A model generated the notes under the pieces. The model saw only the letters and a list, made by a program, of their open reading frames with translations. It ran no database searches and had not been told where the DNA came from. Of a stretch of 64,000 nt of DNA, positions 56,161-64,000 are shown one piece after another. The DNA is from Paenibacillus andongensis (GTDB taxonomy: Bacteria; Bacillota; Bacilli; Paenibacillales; NBRC-103111). Position numbers and translations under genes: made by a program. The DNA lies in assembly GCF_025369935.1 (NCBI RefSeq), contig NZ_CP104467.1:5153001-5217000 (forward strand). Reading direction: 5' to 3'. Positions within the stretch are counted from its first letter, which is position 1. Each line of letters starts with the position of its first letter.

Positions 56161-56180
56161 AAACATACATATGTATGTTT
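56161..56180. promoter_or_regulatory. Perfect 20-bp palindromic operator
   Basis: AAACATACATATGTATGTTT is a perfect palindrome sitting at the expected transcription start of the SDR gene. The TetR protein encoded after the SDR gene is the obvious candidate repressor. Confidence 0.7.
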
Positions 56181-56197
56181 TGAAAATGGAGGATTAT

Positions 56198-57007
56198 ATG
56201 ACAGATTTTTCAAGTGTAAAAGACAAAGTTGCCGTTGTAACTGGCGCTGCCGATGGCCTAGGTATGGCAATTTCACTGTGTTACGCAGAAAACGGTATGA
56301 AAGTCGTTGTTTCAGATATCAATGTTGAAAAGGGTATGAAGGTTGTTGAGGATATAAAATCGAAAGGCGGAGAAGCATCTTTCTTTAAAGCTGATGTAAG
56401 CAAAGAAGAAGATGTGAAGGGACTGGTTGATTTTGCAGTCGAAACTTACGGCCGTTTAGATGGTCTTGTTAATAATGCTGGTATTGCCGCCGAAAATAGA
56501 CCAACGCATGAATATTCAACGCAAGAATTTGACAAATTATTGTCTATTGACTTAAAGGGTGTCTTCATGGGTATGAAGTTCGCCGCCCAAGCTATTCTTA
56601 AGTCAAAGTCATCTAGTGGATTCATCATTAATGTTGCTTCTTTAGCAGGTATATTGGGTAATAGTTCAATGGCTATTTATTCTTCAGCTAAGCATGGCGT
56701 AATAGGTTTAACAAAGAGTGCTGCGCTAGATTATGCGCAATATAACATTACAGTTAATGCTGTTTGTCCGGGAACATTTAGAACTTCGGTTTGGGGACAG
56801 GCACCTGAAGAAGTAATTAATGAATACGCAAAGATATTTTCTCCGAGTGGTAGACTTGGTGATCCTAAGGAAGTTGGTCATTTAGCACTATTTTTAGCTT
56901 CTGATTTGGCACGTTACATAAGTGGTACTGCTATATCAATAGATGCTGGCTCCAGTGCTGGTAAGATTACTCCTTCCCGATGGTCTAATCCGGAAATTCT
57001 GGATTAA
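56198..57007 (+). CDS. Short-chain dehydrogenase/reductase
   Basis: A 269-residue classical SDR. The cofactor motif is VTGAADGLGMA, then LVNNAGIA. The catalytic Ser lies in INVASLAG and the Tyr/Lys pair in YSSAKHG. SDIN after strand 2 favours NAD. The substrate is unknown. ATG 56198 has GGAGG 5 nt upstream; an upstream ATG at 56171 lies in the operator. Base composition is visibly AT-richer than neighbouring genes, as is the TetR gene that follows, suggesting the pair was acquired together. Confidence 0.93.
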   Translation: MTDFSSVKDKVAVVTGAADGLGMAISLCYAENGMKVVVSDINVEKGMKVVEDIKSKGGEASFFKADVSKEEDVKGLVDFAVETYGRLDGLVNNAGIAAENRPTHEYSTQEFDKLLSIDLKGVFMGMKFAAQAILKSKSSSGFIINVASLAGILGNSSMAIYSSAKHGVIGLTKSAALDYAQYNITVNAVCPGTFRTSVWGQAPEEVINEYAKIFSPSGRLGDPKEVGHLALFLASDLARYISGTAISIDAGSSAGKITPSRWSNPEILD

Positions 57008-57024
57008 TTTATATCTTCTATCAA

Positions 57025-57054
57025 AAATAACTTCCTACAGGGGAAGTTATTTTC
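57025..57054 (+). terminator. Terminator after the SDR gene
   Basis: AAATAACTTCC and GGAAGTTATTT form an 11-bp stem with a 6-nt loop, followed by TCTTTAT. It separates the SDR transcript from the TetR gene. Confidence 0.75.
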
Positions 57055-57061
57055 TTTATGC

Positions 57062-57067
57062 TATAAT
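57062..57067 (+). promoter_or_regulatory. Extended -10 promoter of the second TetR gene
   Basis: TGCTATAAT is a consensus -10 with TGn extension, just after the SDR terminator and 22 nt before ATG 57089. Confidence 0.6.
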
Positions 57068-57088
57068 CCATTGTAGGAGTTGAAAAAT

Positions 57089-57628
57089 ATGATTACTACA
57101 AAAGATAACATGTGTGAAGTAGCTATTACTATGTTTAAAGAGCTTGGTTTTGAAAATGTTAGTATTAATATGATTTGTAATAAGTTAGAAGTAACACGCG
57201 GTTCTTTCTATCATCATTTTAATAGTAAAAATGAATTATTGTTACATTGGTTTTCTTCTCAAGTGAAGAACAATATTGTAATTGATATGAGTTTAGAGTC
57301 TCCAAAACAAATTCTGAAGAAACATGCTCTGGATTACGCAAATACCATTAATAAAATAGGCATTGATTTTATGTATCATATTCTTATGGCAGAATTCGAA
57401 CTTTACGGTAAACATTTTTATACCTATTTTAATGCAGAACCTCAGTCTATTGATTTAATCAATAAGGCTATCGAATTGAATGAAATTCATTCAACTGAAA
57501 CTGCCAAAAATTTAATTGATACATTTACGGTTGCTATTATTGGCACAATTGTTACTTGGAAATTCGACAATGGTCGGTTTGATATCGTTAGTAAGATAGC
57601 ATCCATTTTCGATACGATTTATAGATAA
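57089..57628 (+). CDS. TetR-family regulator of the SDR gene
   Basis: A 179-residue regulator. The HTH is near residues 25-45 (SINMICNKLEVTRGSFYHHF). The C-terminal domain is helical, with no recognised subfamily. ATG 57089 has AGGAG 9 nt upstream. It is AT-rich like the SDR gene. It probably represses the SDR gene through the 20-bp palindrome at 56161. It ends 2 nt before the convergent PadR gene stop. Confidence 0.9.
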   Translation: MITTKDNMCEVAITMFKELGFENVSINMICNKLEVTRGSFYHHFNSKNELLLHWFSSQVKNNIVIDMSLESPKQILKKHALDYANTINKIGIDFMYHILMAEFELYGKHFYTYFNAEPQSIDLINKAIELNEIHSTETAKNLIDTFTVAIIGTIVTWKFDNGRFDIVSKIASIFDTIYR

Positions 57629-57629
57629 G

Positions 57630-58172
57630 TTAAGCCTCCACATTGTTTGATTCCGAAGCCGACGATTGGACGATGTGCATCAACTGCTTCAACCATGACC
57701 ATTCATGCTCGGTTTGTTTTATTCTGAATTGAATGACCTCCACGGCAAACCGATTTTCCGAATGGACCTCGTCGAATTTTCTCTGATGCTCCATCTCCTC
57801 TTCCAACACCGCCATCCGATTGTTCAAAATGTCAAGCTGCACATCGGTCTCCACTCGATCGAACAGCGCGACGCGCACTAAAAATTCCATCGGATTGGCG
57901 GCCATTTTCCTCGGGAAATCACGAATCAACTCATTAAAAATTTCTTCCCCCGCATTCGTTAACAGATAAACATGCCGATCGGGCTTGCCCTCCGTCTTCT
58001 CAACCTTCTTGGTAATGGCTCCCATTTCCACAAAACGCCGCAATGCGGGGTAAAGCAAATTATTGTTGATTTCAAACGACTCTCCAAGCGCCTCTTGAAC
58101 GTTTTTCTTAATTTCATAGCCATGCTTCGGACCTGACAATAACTGTCCCAGTATTAATATGTCTGCGTACAT
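57630..58172 (-). CDS. PadR-family regulator
   Basis: A 180-residue regulator. The winged HTH at residues 1-85 begins MYADILILGQLLSGPKHGYE and contains NNLLYPALRRFVEMGAI and KPDRHVYLLT. A C-terminal coiled dimerisation helix follows (NRMAVLEEEMEHQRKFDE), as in PadR subfamily 1. ATG 58172 has AAGGTGG upstream; the longer frame to 58286 crosses the operator. It is divergent from the P450 gene and likely represses both. Confidence 0.92.
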   Translation of the reverse strand: MYADILILGQLLSGPKHGYEIKKNVQEALGESFEINNNLLYPALRRFVEMGAITKKVEKTEGKPDRHVYLLTNAGEEIFNELIRDFPRKMAANPMEFLVRVALFDRVETDVQLDILNNRMAVLEEEMEHQRKFDEVHSENRFAVEVIQFRIKQTEHEWSWLKQLMHIVQSSASESNNVEA

Positions 58173-58235
58173 ATGATCCACCTTCGTGTGAATATTTAGT
58201 GAAAGATTTGATCCAAACAACGAAAATCCAAATTT

Positions 58236-58254
58236 ATATGTTAAACTAACATAT
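58236..58254. promoter_or_regulatory. Candidate PadR operator before the P450 gene
   Basis: ATATGTTA and TAACATAT form a perfect 8-bp inverted repeat with a 3-bp spacer. A further TAACATAT half-site lies at 58262-58269. Confidence 0.6.
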
Positions 58255-58406
58255 GTAAGATTAACATATAATGATTGAAAAGCCAATCATGAAGGAGGTG
58301 TTCCGTTACAAAAGATTTCTTTATAACCTGATCATGCGAAGCCAGTCGATTAACAGAGTGAACAAATTCGAGTCTAGAAAATTATTCCAGTTCGGAGGAA
58401 ACTACG

Positions 58407-59633
58407 ATGAATGCGAACCGACAAATGATCATGCTGCACGAAATAACGAAACTTGCCACCAAACAAGCACAATGGGAACCGTATGCCTGGTACAAGGAAA
58501 TGAGAGACAATAATCCTGTATATTATGATGCCCAGCAAGATGTTTGGAATGTGTTTTTATACGACCATGTCAAGCGTGTACTGTTCGACCACGAGCTTTT
58601 CTCCAACAAAAAGCAGAGAAGTTTGATTCCAATTCCCGATAGGTTGGAAAGCCGTAGCAACGTCAATCTGGTCGATCCGCCGGATCATCGTAAAAGGCGG
58701 GCCCTCCTCTCCCAAGCCTTCACTCCCCGCAGCCTCAAAGAGTGGGAACCGCGAATCCAGAACATCATCGACGAGCTAATAGCTGAAATGGAAGGCACTC
58801 CAACCGTAGATATTGTGCAAAAGCTAGCGATTCCTTTGCCGATTACCGTTATCGCGGATCTGCTCGGAGTTCCTTCCAGAGATCGTCACCTGATCAAAGA
58901 ATGGTCCGACATCCTCTTCCTTCCATATAATACAGAGGCTTATGCCGACATCGAACTGCAAAAGGGAAGAGCTATGAAGGAATTCGCCGAGTATTTGTAT
59001 CCCATCGTTCTGGCGAAACGTCAGCACCCGGAAGATGACATTATAACCGACTTGACTAAGGCCGAACTGGAAGGCGAACAGCTAACGAATGAAGAAGTGG
59101 TGATGTCAGCCATCGGACTGCTCGGAGCAGGCAACGAAACGACGACAACGCTACTTTCCAATATTTTTTATGCCATGCTTTACGACCAACCGGGCATATA
59201 TCAAGAACTAAGAGCCGACTTGTCGTTGGTTCCCAAGCTGGTCGAGGAGGTACTGCGGTTCCGCTTTCCGGCTTCGATGGATCGGAGGATAGCCCAGGAT
59301 ACCAACGTCTTCGGGCCCGAGATGAAGGCAGGGCAAGCCATCGTAGCGTGGATTGGAGCCGCTAACCGGGACGAGTCCCAATTCGCCAGTGCGGACGTAT
59401 TCGACATCCATCGTCCAGGCAATCAGTATCATTTGTCATTCGGCTCAGGTCCGCACTTCTGTTTAGGCGCTCCGCTCGCTCGAATGGAAGCGAATATGGC
59501 CATAGCCTCAGTTGTGAAACGCTTTGACGATATCCGTCAGGTGAATGGCTTCGACGTTGGCGAGCATTTGACTGAGTCTATCACAGGTCAGTCTTTAAAG
59601 AGTTTGCCTATTGTGCTTGGGTCTAATTTGTAA
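58407..59633 (+). CDS. Cytochrome P450
   Basis: A 408-residue soluble bacterial P450. The I helix has LLGAGNETTTTLL, the K helix EEVLR, and the haem loop FGSGPHFCLGAPLAR with Cys352 as haem ligand. It resembles CYP107/CYP109-type enzymes that hydroxylate fatty acids, steroids or macrolides. No ferredoxin or reductase gene is adjacent. CGGAGGAAA precedes ATG 58407. The PadR gene is divergent, so expression is probably induced by a small aromatic or hydrophobic compound; that is inference. Confidence 0.95.
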   Translation: MNANRQMIMLHEITKLATKQAQWEPYAWYKEMRDNNPVYYDAQQDVWNVFLYDHVKRVLFDHELFSNKKQRSLIPIPDRLESRSNVNLVDPPDHRKRRALLSQAFTPRSLKEWEPRIQNIIDELIAEMEGTPTVDIVQKLAIPLPITVIADLLGVPSRDRHLIKEWSDILFLPYNTEAYADIELQKGRAMKEFAEYLYPIVLAKRQHPEDDIITDLTKAELEGEQLTNEEVVMSAIGLLGAGNETTTTLLSNIFYAMLYDQPGIYQELRADLSLVPKLVEEVLRFRFPASMDRRIAQDTNVFGPEMKAGQAIVAWIGAANRDESQFASADVFDIHRPGNQYHLSFGSGPHFCLGAPLARMEANMAIASVVKRFDDIRQVNGFDVGEHLTESITGQSLKSLPIVLGSNL

Positions 59634-59693
59634 TCGCGGTTCGTTGCCACGAACTACAATATAAAAAGCAAATACGAAATGTGCATAAAAAAG

Positions 59694-59717
59694 ACCGTCA
59701 GATCCTCCTGACGGTCC
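59694..59717. terminator. Bidirectional terminator between P450 and GH106-like genes
   Basis: GACCGTCAG and CTGACGGTC form a 9-bp stem with a 6-nt loop; six As precede it and CCTTTT follows. Confidence 0.85.
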
Positions 59718-59783
59718 TTTTAGGTTAAGCGTACATCCGTGATTTTGCACCTCTGCAGCGCTTTTTCCCTGCCCAACAGGATA

Positions 59784-62429
59784 TTATAACCGGATCACTC
59801 GTACCGGCCCAATAAGTCCGCTCGGTTCCTGCTGCGCATAAGCAGACAAGAAATCAGGTTGTTCTTTCACCAACGTATTCGTAACCTCAATGACTAGCTT
59901 GTTTTTACCCTTCTTGATCAGGCCATCGATCTCAATGCGGTATGGCGGACAGATGCGTACTCCTGCTTCCTCGCCATTTATCCATACTTCCGCCGTTTCA
60001 TAGACCTCCCCCAAATCTAAAAGAGCTTGGTTCCCTGATTCGTTCCACTCGAATTCCGTTTCATAACGGAAGGTGCCTGTAAATCGAGGCAAGCGACCAG
60101 GCGCGCTCATATTCGTCAAAGCCGTCAGTTCTCCCCATTCCTTGAAATGAGGATAATGTTCGGCTTCAGAGATGGCTACAGTCCATTTCCCTTTCAGCTC
60201 AAGTTCCGAACCTACCTCGTACTGTGGCAGCGCAGCATATCCTTCAAGGTCAGCTCCGTGAAGCAATACGATAGATTCATACGGATGAAGCTCAAGCTGC
60301 ACCGCTGTCGCACCTTCCTCCTTGGTTGCATTCAAAAGGGTCAACTGATTCTGGAAGGCATTATATGCATAAACTTCGCCTTGGATGGGCAAACCAATCT
60401 TCGTTCGGATCGTTTGATGCGGATGTTCGTTAAAGAACATAAAAACATCCAAACCGTCATGTACATAATGATAGTTCCGAAGATACGGCTCGTGCTTTTC
60501 GACTGTAATATCGTAATGTCCGTCGGCAAGAAGTTCCTGCGCCAGCTTATCTAATGCTACAACCTTCACATTCCGGTGATCAGCAAGAGAGGACAGCTCA
60601 GCGGAAACCTCTCTGCCCTCGCTCGATCGAAGCGGCAGCCCGTCAACAAAACGTAAGGCAAGTCCTTGATCGGCAAGCTGGGTCAAACGCCGAATCATCG
60701 CATCCGGAAGCGCTTCTGCATAAGGCACGATCAAGCAGTCATAATCTTCTTGATTTACGTACAACTTGCTGTCGATCACGCTTGCCGAATCCAGCAGAAC
60801 ATCGACGGGAACTACTTCGCAATCGATCTGATGCTGCATCAGGTTCTTCATAGGCCTCTGGAAAAGCATCGCTTCCCCGGACCATTCGGCTTCGGCGTGA
60901 TACACGACGGCCGCAGAAGCCACGTGCCTTCCACCTGAAATCAGGTGACTAATCCGATTCATATATTGATTTAAATGCTTGTAGTAGCGGTACTGCGGAT
61001 TTTTCCCGCCCGCATACATATGCGGCGGACAATCCGGATCCGAATCCTTTTGGGTAAAGGCATGCGGGACAAAATAATTAACGCCGCGAACGAGCATATG
61101 GTCCGTGATCCACTTCATCAGCTTCAAGCCTTCTGCCCAGCCATAGGCCCCATACACTTCGCACATCGTCCGGCCTTGTTTTTTCGGATCGATGTGTCCA
61201 AGAGACACTCCTAGCTTAGCGAGACCATAGTGGAAAAATTCGCTGTCCGTATCTCCCCCCGGCTTGCTGAAAGACAATTCATCGAAGCCGGGGACAATTT
61301 GCCACAACACTACATCGAGGCCCGACATGTCTTGTCCCCACATCGAACGGAAGAAGTGCCCTGGGCCGGGGCCAAGTCTTGCATGAACGTTGTTGTCTTC
61401 GAGTACATGTCCGATATATTCTACCCCACGCGATCTGCACCACTCTCCGATTTGGCTGCAGAAGTTTTCTGCATAAAGCTTGCTGACAATATTCATATAG
61501 GTATACCGTACGATATGTGTCTGTTCTCCCGCATCGTGCCAGAGCAGATACAGGAGCTTACGGTAATCCTCGCCCAACGCCTCCTCCAGCAAGGCCGGCA
61601 TTTCACTGCTCCAGGGAAGCGGCACCCCTTTTTTTCCGGGCTTCGAATGGAAGTCGAAGGTGGTCTTATCATTGTAAAATCCGGGTTCGTCCGAGAAGAA
61701 GCCGGCGAATGTTTTCCCGAAATCCGCCTTGTATCGTTCATACACAGCTTCATAAACCGCATCGATCAGAATACGAACGGAACCCCGATCCAGCGGGTTC
61801 AGATGATCTTCCTGCTGCTGGCTGCCGCCATCCTTATTTTCGGAAATAATAAATACTCGCCAATATCCTTCAGGGATATCCCAGTATAGGATACCGTCAT
61901 GCACGAATTCAGTGATGTCGATACAGTCGCTGAGTAATGTTCCATCGGATGGATTTCGACGGACCGCGACAACGGAAATTAGCTTATTTTTACCGATCGC
62001 TTTTTGGCCATCCGAGATGGTCGGTCGAAGCCCGCGCATCAGCAAAGTATCCAGCAGCAGAGACGTTCCTTGGGCAGGACCGATCGTATCGATGTAACGT
62101 TCACCCAAAAACTTGCGATGCAGCTCTTCCGGAGCGTCCTTCACCTTACCTGCCGCGTGGCCCGTTGGAAAATGATCGTCATCGAGCAGCCATACCTTCA
62201 TGCCCCGATTCCGCGCTTCCTCCATAATAATGTCCATATCCGTCCACCATTTCGGTCCTAGAAAATCAGGATGAGGACGAGCTTCGATGCAAACGGCTCC
62301 GATGCCAGCTTCATGAACTCGGGCAATCTCCTCGCGTATCACCTGCTCTTCCTCGCCATGCTGCCAGAGAAAGGGAAGGATATAATTTTGTTCTTGGCCC
62401 TCAAGCACTTCCTTAAGACGATTACTCAT
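59784..62429 (-). CDS. GH106-like glycoside hydrolase (probable alpha-L-rhamnosidase)
   Basis: An 881-residue cytoplasmic protein of the GH106/Glyco_hydro_106 group. The N-terminal barrel has IGAVCIEARPHPDFLGPKWW and VWLLDDDHFPTGHAAG. Conserved acidic segments FFSDEPGFY and IGHVLEDNN are likely catalytic. A C-terminal beta-sandwich ends ETAEVWINGEEAGVRICPPY, then NKLVIEVTNTLV. Family members remove rhamnose from pectic or flavonoid glycosides; the exact linkage is not readable. CAGGAGG precedes ATG 62429. It follows the binding-protein gene by 71 nt. Confidence 0.8.
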   Translation of the reverse strand: MSNRLKEVLEGQEQNYILPFLWQHGEEEQVIREEIARVHEAGIGAVCIEARPHPDFLGPKWWTDMDIIMEEARNRGMKVWLLDDDHFPTGHAAGKVKDAPEELHRKFLGERYIDTIGPAQGTSLLLDTLLMRGLRPTISDGQKAIGKNKLISVVAVRRNPSDGTLLSDCIDITEFVHDGILYWDIPEGYWRVFIISENKDGGSQQQEDHLNPLDRGSVRILIDAVYEAVYERYKADFGKTFAGFFSDEPGFYNDKTTFDFHSKPGKKGVPLPWSSEMPALLEEALGEDYRKLLYLLWHDAGEQTHIVRYTYMNIVSKLYAENFCSQIGEWCRSRGVEYIGHVLEDNNVHARLGPGPGHFFRSMWGQDMSGLDVVLWQIVPGFDELSFSKPGGDTDSEFFHYGLAKLGVSLGHIDPKKQGRTMCEVYGAYGWAEGLKLMKWITDHMLVRGVNYFVPHAFTQKDSDPDCPPHMYAGGKNPQYRYYKHLNQYMNRISHLISGGRHVASAAVVYHAEAEWSGEAMLFQRPMKNLMQHQIDCEVVPVDVLLDSASVIDSKLYVNQEDYDCLIVPYAEALPDAMIRRLTQLADQGLALRFVDGLPLRSSEGREVSAELSSLADHRNVKVVALDKLAQELLADGHYDITVEKHEPYLRNYHYVHDGLDVFMFFNEHPHQTIRTKIGLPIQGEVYAYNAFQNQLTLLNATKEEGATAVQLELHPYESIVLLHGADLEGYAALPQYEVGSELELKGKWTVAISEAEHYPHFKEWGELTALTNMSAPGRLPRFTGTFRYETEFEWNESGNQALLDLGEVYETAEVWINGEEAGVRICPPYRIEIDGLIKKGKNKLVIEVTNTLVKEQPDFLSAYAQQEPSGLIGPVRVIRL

Positions 62430-62500
62430 GATTTCCTCCTGTTAATGAAATATCCGCCCGTCTTCGAATCGAAGCAAGGCGGATATTCTTGATCAAATTA

Positions 62501-64000
62501 TTATTTTTTCACTTTTGCATACCATTCTCTTGCACGCTTCGTAACCTCTTCACCACCCGATTTGTTCCACTTCTCTACAAATTCATCGAACTTGCTGATC
62601 GGGAATTGTCCGGTAATGATCTTACTCGCGTATTCAATATAGAGCGTGCGACTGTTGATATCAGGGAAACCATCATAAACGCTGGCCGGCATGCCGTCTC
62701 CAGCAATGACTTTCGCATACTTCTGAGCATCCTGCATGATTTGAACAGTTTGGTCAATCTCCCACATTCTATCTTCAGATGCCGTACTTTTTAGAAGATT
62801 GGTTGTAAAATCAAGGGTCGAAATTTTGGCATACGGATCAAGAATTAGATTTTCCTGTGTACTCTTGTCATCCGGAAGTTTAATGGCTTTGCCATCCTTC
62901 ATCGTATAGTGCATACCTTCCACGCCGAGGTACAGAGCATTCCAATTCTTCTTGTCATACATGTTGTTCAATAATTTTAAAGTGGCCATCAATTTCTTTT
63001 GATCCTTCTGATTCTTCACGACCCAAGCTGGCGGTGTAAACCTCTTCCAAGTATAGAATCCTTTATAACCTTGAACTTCAGGTATTGGAAGAGAAGCAAA
63101 ATTCCCCTTCACACCACTGTTCTTTTGCAAATTATCCAAATAGAGATTCGTTTGCTCTGCCCAGTGGAAGTAATTCCCTGCCTTGTTAGCCGCAACCTTG
63201 CCATCCCACTTCGCTTTATCGTTTAGAAGAGATTCTTTATCAATTAATCCGTCTTTGTACAGTTTGGAGATAAACTCCAAGGCGGATTTCATATTCGGTG
63301 AAACCGCGGAATACGTCAGCTTGCCATCATACATGTCCCAATCCGGATAGCCTTCAAACATGGCTACACCATACATGGCAAACAATTGATCCATCCAACG
63401 CGCCTCTTGACGGCCGCCAGTCGGAAGTTCATCCTTCTGCCCATTGCCATTAGGGTCCTTATCTCTAAATGCTTCCAAAACCTTGACGTATTCGTCTTGT
63501 GTCTTCGGCATCTGTAAACCCAGCTTGTCAAGCCAATCTTTGCGGATCATACCAGAATATCTTCCGTAGTCTACCATACCAGGGATATAATATATTCTGC
63601 CCTGACCAGTAGGATCATTCGCTTTAACAACATCCCACATATCTTTAGGAATCGCTTCCCATAAATTCGGAGCATATTTCGGCAGCAGGTCGGTCAAATC
63701 AGCGATTGCTCCGTTTTTTGCCAAACTATTTTCAATTCCCGAATTGGGTAGAAACAAATCGGGCATTTCACCAGATGCAATCTTTAAATTTAACTGATTT
63801 AAATAGGCAGTCCCACCGTTCCATTCCACATAGGGACTGATAACACCAACACCCAACTTTTCCTTGTAAAATTCATACAGTTTGCTGCCTTTGGTGATCG
63901 GTTTATAGCCGATGTTTGTACCCCAAACTTCAACATCAACAATCTCTTCCGCCTTCGAAGCTGTCCCTTGGTTCGGCACCGCCGATGAAGAACTTGCACC
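62501..64000 (-). CDS. LplA-type sugar-binding lipoprotein, 5' end cut by window
   Basis: The frame is open to the right edge, giving 499 residues visible. The first residues are a Ser/Ala-rich linker (GASSSSAVPNQG) that should follow a lipidated cysteine beyond base 64000. It contains PYVEWNGGTAYLNQLNLKIA, DLFLPNSGIENSLAKNG and the terminal WNKSGGEEVTKRAREWYAKV, typical of the long LplA/YtcQ group. It probably feeds the GH106-like hydrolase with a rhamnose-containing oligosaccharide. Permease genes are expected further right. The GTG at 63979 is not a genuine start. Confidence 0.9.
   Translation of the reverse strand, partial: GASSSSAVPNQGTASKAEEIVDVEVWGTNIGYKPITKGSKLYEFYKEKLGVGVISPYVEWNGGTAYLNQLNLKIASGEMPDLFLPNSGIENSLAKNGAIADLTDLLPKYAPNLWEAIPKDMWDVVKANDPTGQGRIYYIPGMVDYGRYSGMIRKDWLDKLGLQMPKTQDEYVKVLEAFRDKDPNGNGQKDELPTGGRQEARWMDQLFAMYGVAMFEGYPDWDMYDGKLTYSAVSPNMKSALEFISKLYKDGLIDKESLLNDKAKWDGKVAANKAGNYFHWAEQTNLYLDNLQKNSGVKGNFASLPIPEVQGYKGFYTWKRFTPPAWVVKNQKDQKKLMATLKLLNNMYDKKNWNALYLGVEGMHYTMKDGKAIKLPDDKSTQENLILDPYAKISTLDFTTNLLKSTASEDRMWEIDQTVQIMQDAQKYAKVIAGDGMPASVYDGFPDINSRTLYIEYASKIITGQFPISKFDEFVEKWNKSGGEEVTKRAREWYAKVKK

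Noticed and set aside
58271-58513. Plus-strand open frame of 80 codons before the P450
   Set aside because: It overlaps the P450 start in another frame and lacks any family signal, although AAGGAGG lies nearby.

Overview
The window looks like a chromosomal segment of a Paenibacillus-type, spore-forming, low-to-mid GC Bacillota. The evidence is a gerA-type germination cluster, an SLH-domain surface protein, YesM/YesN two-component systems, two ATPase-less carbohydrate ABC transporters with very large substrate-binding lipoproteins, strong Shine-Dalgarno sites, and many genes starting with TTG or GTG. Both ends cut a gene: a YhhN-family membrane protein at base 1 and a sugar-binding lipoprotein at base 64000.

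Layout. 1-5.9 kb: YhhN fragment, SLH lipoprotein, SRPBCC protein, and a 7TMR-DISM histidine kinase with its OmpR-type regulator. 6.0-10.1 kb: a minus-strand run of ABC permease, YtrA-like GntR regulator, ABC ATPase, zinc-less MDR oxidoreductase and two small membrane proteins, with a ~100-bp imperfect direct repeat around the small gene. 10.4-12.5 kb: MFS exporter and divergent TetR regulator with three operator-like repeats. 12.7-22.4 kb: a long minus-strand amino-acid operon controlled by a divergent GntR gene. In transcription order it reads Cys/Met PLP lyase, homoserine dehydrogenase, aldehyde dehydrogenase, a gutted aspartase, MmuP-like permease, malic enzyme, YitT and homocysteine S-methyltransferase. 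22.5-24.4 kb: ArsR regulator, old-yellow-enzyme oxidoreductase and a decayed transposase fragment. 24.6-28.7 kb: spore germinant receptor genes, with the B subunit inverted relative to A and C.

28.8-41.3 kb: beta-galactosidase, sugar ABC transporter (two permeases plus binding lipoprotein), YesM/YesN pair, ArsR-type regulator and divergent GH51 arabinofuranosidase. 41.4-52.8 kb: an LplABC-type transporter followed by a large GH2 enzyme, GH67 alpha-glucuronidase and a NIF3-like protein, with a divergent AraC regulator. 53-56 kb: diguanylate cyclase and an EstA-like esterase. 56.1-57.6 kb: an AT-rich SDR/TetR pair that looks foreign. 57.6-59.6 kb: PadR regulator and cytochrome P450. 59.8-64 kb: GH106-like hydrolase and the cut binding lipoprotein.

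How it fits together. The two carbohydrate regions import plant-polysaccharide oligosaccharides (arabino-, galacto-, glucurono-substituted) through transporters that must borrow an ATPase encoded elsewhere. The imported sugars are then hydrolysed by signal-less cytoplasmic glycosidases. The amino-acid operon reads as a catabolic route from homoserine (or a homoserine-releasing compound such as S-methylmethionine) through aspartate semialdehyde, aspartate, fumarate and malate to pyruvate. Its aspartase step has been destroyed by an internal deletion. That operon and its missing step are the most interesting content here. No tRNA, rRNA or CRISPR array was recognised.
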